DNA from: Rotaria sp. Silwood1
Taxonomy: Eukaryota > Rotifera > Eurotatoria > Philodinida > Philodinidae
Direction of reading: 5' to 3'
Assembly: GCA_905250075.1 (NCBI GenBank)
Contig: CAJNOP010000032.1
Span: 786,288-850,287, forward strand
DNA length: 64,000 nucleotides
Part shown: in pieces, positions 60,778 through 64,000 of the stretch
How the letters are laid out: every line of letters begins with the position of its first letter
How positions within the stretch are numbered: the stretch's first letter is position 1
Notes under the pieces: model-generated
What the model was told of the DNA's origin: nothing
Database searches by the model: none
What the model saw: only the letters and a program-made list of their open reading frames with translations
Program-made: the position numbers and the translations under genes

Positions 60778-61341
60778 ATGTGTCTAGATGATGGTTGTGA
60801 TGATATTCTTTGCTGTCTTTGTGTTCCATTAGCTGCTCTTTGCTGCTGTATGTATTTCTAGAATCTAAAAATAGAATATGAAAAAAATTTCTTTGTTTTT
60901 TCTTTAGGTAAATGCTGTGTAATTATTTTTCATATTGTTTTCTAATTAATATTTTTGTTTGATGAAATTTTTTCTTTTTTACATATAGAAAGATATGATG
61001 GATTCAGGTTCTCGTAATAATCAAGTACCAACAACTGTGTATGTCCTTTCTGTCTTTACATAACTGATAACAAAATTCTATTCATTTCTTTTTCATTCAG
61101 CTATTATCAGCAACCAGGTGGTCATGTTCCAACAGCGGGCGTTTATGGTCCACAAGGTTATGGTCCACCTCCTCAACATCAACCACAATATTATCCTGGA
61201 GGTGCTCAACCTTACTATCCGCCTCCAAATCAACAACCAGGCTATCCACCATATAATCAAGGAAATTATTATCCACCACAACAAGGCTATGGCGGTCCAC
61301 CACCACCTTATATTAATCAACAACCAAATCTTTATAAGTAA
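60778..61341 (+). CDS. Small protein with Cys cluster and Pro/Gly/Tyr/Gln-rich tail
   Basis: Four exons close in phase: 60778-60847, 60908-60918 (an 11-nt microexon), 60989-61038, 61101-61341, giving 123 aa. The N-terminus (MCLDDGCDDILCCLCVPLAA) carries two Cys pairs or triplets, and across the exon joins the protein reads LCCCKCCKDMMD, a dense cysteine cluster that could be palmitoylated or bind metal. Residues 45-123 are a low-complexity tail of Tyr, Pro, Gln and Gly (YYPPPNQQPGYPPYNQGNYY), reminiscent of rhodopsin-tail-like or CYSTM-type proteins in which proline-glycine repeats neighbour a cysteine membrane anchor, here with the order reversed. No function can be assigned. A poly(A) signal AATAAA is at 61474-61479. 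It is convergent with the forkhead gene 201 bp away. Confidence 0.75.
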
Positions 61342-61542
61342 AAAAAAAAAAACGAAAATAAACTAAAGCGAATGAGTTGCAATGAATATAAACAGATATA
61401 GTCATCGACTCTTCTTTTTTTTTTCTCTTTTATGATTTACTTTTATGTATATTATACACACTTCATTAATGAGAATAAACTAGTTCACAAATCCTTGTAT
61501 TTGTTTGATTTTTATTAATTATTGAAAAGAAAAGACAAATTA

Positions 61543-62028
61543 TTAATATAAACAATTATATGTGTGTGTTTGATGTGCTGAATAATCCAATGAGATATTT
61601 CTATTCATCATCCATGGTATAGTTTGAATAGATAAATTATCAGCACGTTTAGCTCGAAGACGAGCTTGTCGTCGTCGAAAATCACCATGAATAAAAGCAT
61701 CAAATGCCGCTGGATGTATACCCCAATAATAACCTCGACCATTTTCAGATTTTTGTTGTCGAATAAAACATTCATTTAATGATAAATTATGTCTTATTGA
61801 ATTTCTCCATGCTTTACTTTGTAATGTACCAAAATAAGGATATTCATTTATAATCCATTCATAGATTTCTACAAGTAACATTTGATAATTAGGTGAAGAT
61901 AATATAGCACGAGCAATTAAAGCAACATAAGACTCTTGAGGTTTAGTTAACGTTTTAAGAGTTTTATGAGAACAAAAATCTTGACTTGCTGGACTTGGAC
62001 TGAAATACCCGCTATCTTGTGGATTCAT
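61543..62028 (-). CDS. Forkhead transcription factor, FoxQ2-like
   Basis: Single-exon gene of 161 aa. The ATG at 62028 gives MNPQDSGYF; the longer frame upstream starts in a poly-Phe run and is less likely. The forkhead domain spans about residues 29-130: KPQESYVALIARAILSS, then EIYEWIINEYPYF, recognition helix WRNSIRHNLSLNECFI, and wing GRGYYWGIHP followed by FIHGDFRRRQARLRAKR. The combination LNECFI, YWxIHP and GDFRRRxAR is typical of FoxQ2, a class linked to anterior neuro-ectoderm patterning in invertebrates. A short stretch after the domain (NLSIQTIPWM) is loosely like an EH1 Groucho-binding motif, but the match is poor. The protein is short for the family; both flanks are minimal. Confidence 0.88.
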   Translation of the reverse strand: MNPQDSGYFSPSPASQDFCSHKTLKTLTKPQESYVALIARAILSSPNYQMLLVEIYEWIINEYPYFGTLQSKAWRNSIRHNLSLNECFIRQQKSENGRGYYWGIHPAAFDAFIHGDFRRRQARLRAKRADNLSIQTIPWMMNRNISLDYSAHQTHTYNCLY

Positions 62029-62819
62029 TATTCTATTAAAAAAAAACAAATGTTATTAATGTAATCCCTAGAGTATTGAAATGTGAAACACGATGTAAAT
62101 GCTCTTACTAATCGTAGAAAGATCGTTGTATTCTATCTATTTCGAGGTACACGTCTTCATCATCCTTGTATTTAATCCTTCAAAAGTGCAATAACGAGAT
62201 AGTTGTTATATTATAACGAGATGCTATTGATATACGATCAAAGGTCATATATCAATAACTTCTGTCACAGACTTTGACAGCCTCACAATAGTGTCTGTGA
62301 TGGTCTCTAACTAGAGTCTGTGCGAGAGAGTAGGGTCACAATATGCCGTTTTTGCATGGTCGGTACAGATGTGACTTTCTTGGTCAGAAATGAATTTCTT
62401 TGCTAAGCAATTATTGGACGCAAAGATCTGTTTGTCTAACAGTTTAATATTGTCAGATATTAATTTTACAGATGACATCACCACTTTCCGACTGATTTTT
62501 GGGTAACTGTTTTCTTTTTCATTTTTTTAAGGATTCTAACAAAGTTATCTATATCACTAGATAGACTATGTTTCTTTGTATTTAAATCTTGAAAAAAACA
62601 GGTGCTTTCCATTTTTAGCTAAATGTTCGCCTAGATACGTACTGTGGGGTTTGTAAATTTTAACTTTCTATACTTCAATACTTCTTTTCGATCGTGTTTC
62701 ACAAAAGAAAACTGTTAAAATGACGCGTGAATCAATTGCTTCACTTACCTTGATTTTGAAAATAAATTGTGGTTCGCTCCTTTGAATCGTTCATATATAT
62801 ATATACATATCTTAACCGT

Positions 62820-62850
<31 letters not shown>

Positions 62851-63082
62851 CTTCTTGTATGAATGTTGATGAATTGTACAAAATTGATTAATGATATCGA
62901 TAGATAGGTAACAGTTCGTGTAACAATTTATGTTGTTCTCGCTTATAACAATATGAATTGTCGGTAGGAGGTAAGGTGTCATCGACATGCTGATCAATGA
63001 TCAGCTTGAATATGATCACTTGGAAGCTGCCGCAGGCTTTGTTCTTTTAATACTGATTAAAATTCTTTTTTTTTTGTTTTAG
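62029..63082. other. Divergent intergenic region (FoxQ2-like / aldo-keto reductase)
   Basis: 1.05 kb between divergent genes. It contains repeated CTGTCACAGAC/GTCTGTGA-type inverted motifs at 62255-62325, an (AT)n tract near 62795, a (CT)n tract at 62819-62845 and a palindrome at 62989-63005. No gene supported. Confidence 0.5.
62989..63005. repeat. 17-bp palindrome upstream of the aldo-keto reductase
   Basis: GCTGATCAATGATCAGC is self-complementary except for the single central base, and lies 78 bp before the aldo-keto reductase start codon. It may be a dimeric factor site. Confidence 0.5.
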
Positions 63083-64000
63083 ATGGCTTCATCATTGATA
63101 CCTACTAGTCTTGAATCAACTGTTAAACTCAATGATGGTGTAATAATGCCATTATTTGGACTTGGAGTGTATCTAGTTGATGAAAATTGTATATTACAAC
63201 TAATAATAATATAAGAAAATTTGATTTTTATATCTTTTAGGTACAGATCTAGTTGCCGAAGCAATTCATCAAGGTTATCGTTTAATTGATACAGCGGAAT
63301 TTTATGCTAATGAAGATGGTGTTGGTAATGGAATAAAACAAAGTGGAAAAAAACGTGAAGATATTTTTGTTGTTTCAAAATGGTGGCCATCGTCTGCAGG
63401 AGCAAAAGGTGCTCTTAAAACACTTGATCATTGTTTGAAAAGGTTTTATAAAATTGGATTGCTTTGTTTTTTTTTCATCTAACATTTTCTTCGTAATAAG
63501 TATTCAATCGAATTATGTTGATTTATATCTTCTTCATGCACCACAAGGTGGTCATTGTGCTGGAGCATATCGAGCATTACTCGAAGCAAAAAAACAAGGA
63601 AAGATTAGGTAAGAACAATTTTGTTAAGAAAAAATTTTCTTTTTTAACTATTGAAAATATTATAGATCTTTAGGTGTTTCAAATTTTGGTGTAATTCATT
63701 TAGAAGCTCTTGCTAAATTAGGTCTTGAAAAACCATCAGTTAATCAAATTGAGCTTCATCCATGGCAACAAAAAAAAGATATTGTCAAGTATTGTCATGA
63801 ACATGACATTACTGTTATGGGTTATTCACCATTGGCCAAAGGTCAAAAAATTCGAGATAAAACTGTTGGTGACATTGCAAACAAGTATAATCATGTTGTC
63901 TTTTTCTCATTTCAAGAAGCCACAGTTGAACAAATACTAACTTTCTCGAGTATAAGAATGTCAAATAAGATTACTTCGGAACATATTTTCAAGGGTGTTA
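63083..64000 (+). CDS. Aldo-keto reductase, 5' part (runs to the window end)
   Basis: NADPH-dependent carbonyl reductase family. Exons 63083-63188, 63241-63442, 63501-63608 and 63666 to about 63884, where a donor is likely. About 211 residues are visible. The (beta/alpha)8 barrel catalytic tetrad is present: Asp and Tyr in IDTAEFYANE, Lys in VVSKWWPS, His in YLLHAPQ. Other family marks are MPLFGLGVY, GNGIKQSGKKREDIF, SLGVSNFG, VNQIELHPWQQ and MGYSPLAKG. After GDIANK the readable frame no longer matches the family (expected NKTPAQ-like), so I end the coding sequence at a GTATAA donor; the last 115 bases are probably intron. An acceptor-like TTTTAG directly abuts the ATG, so a leader intron or trans-splice site is likely. 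Subfamily undetermined. Confidence 0.85.

Noticed and set aside
61093-61323. Minus-strand Trp/Ile-rich frames opposite the small Cys/Pro protein
   Set aside because: Shadows of the Pro/Gln/Tyr repeat codons on plus; composition is unnatural and the plus gene closes across four exons.
1-64000. tRNA, rRNA, CRISPR array or bacterial-type operon
   Set aside because: Read by eye for A/B-box-like tRNA pieces, long GC-rich rRNA blocks and regularly spaced repeats; none was convincing. A tRNAscan-SE and Infernal run would be decisive.

Overview
This is nuclear DNA of a small, AT-rich animal genome (roughly 70% A+T by eye). Every protein I can name is metazoan. Most of the roughly 88 introns I could place are about 40-80 nt long, with a separate class of 1.05-2.5 kb. 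No prokaryotic features are present. The compact AT-rich style and the gene set would suit a bdelloid rotifer, but that is inference. There is one short N-run (26184-26193). Gene models were built by hand by joining open segments at GT..AG sites until phase closed; the exon sums divide by three, except where noted.

Layout. Nine genes in a row lie on the minus strand from about 2 to 60 kb. First come three tandem, diverged Rel/NF-kappaB genes: A (2099-3462, Rel domain plus acidic tail), B (10974-14106, Rel domain plus ankyrin repeats, DNA-contact loop degraded) and C (17493-23823, Rel domain plus a short ankyrin tail). They share intron positions and phases inside the Rel domain. Next are mitochondrial-type D-lactate dehydrogenase LDHD (24288-27247), an FHOD-type formin in 22 coding exons (27905-39424), a DENND11/LCHN-like DENN protein (40493-43412), a SAM-domain giant GTPase of the VLIG/GVIN type (45347-51098), cytosolic cysteinyl-tRNA synthetase (53648-57825) and a FUT10/11-type fucosyltransferase (58574-60308).

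The last 4 kb changes orientation: a small Cys-cluster, Pro/Gly/Tyr/Gln-rich protein on plus (60778-61341), a single-exon FoxQ2-like forkhead gene on minus (61543-62028), and the 5' part of an aldo-keto reductase on plus, cut by the window end.

Working together. The genes do not form a pathway. The notable grouping is innate-immunity related: three NF-kappaB paralogues and a VLIG-type GTPase within 50 kb. If B cannot bind DNA but still dimerises, the A/B/C set could be an activator plus built-in inhibitors. Non-coding space holds fold-back elements, palindromes, a 30-bp minisatellite and GC-richer islands, but no intact transposon, tRNA, rRNA or CRISPR array that I can support.
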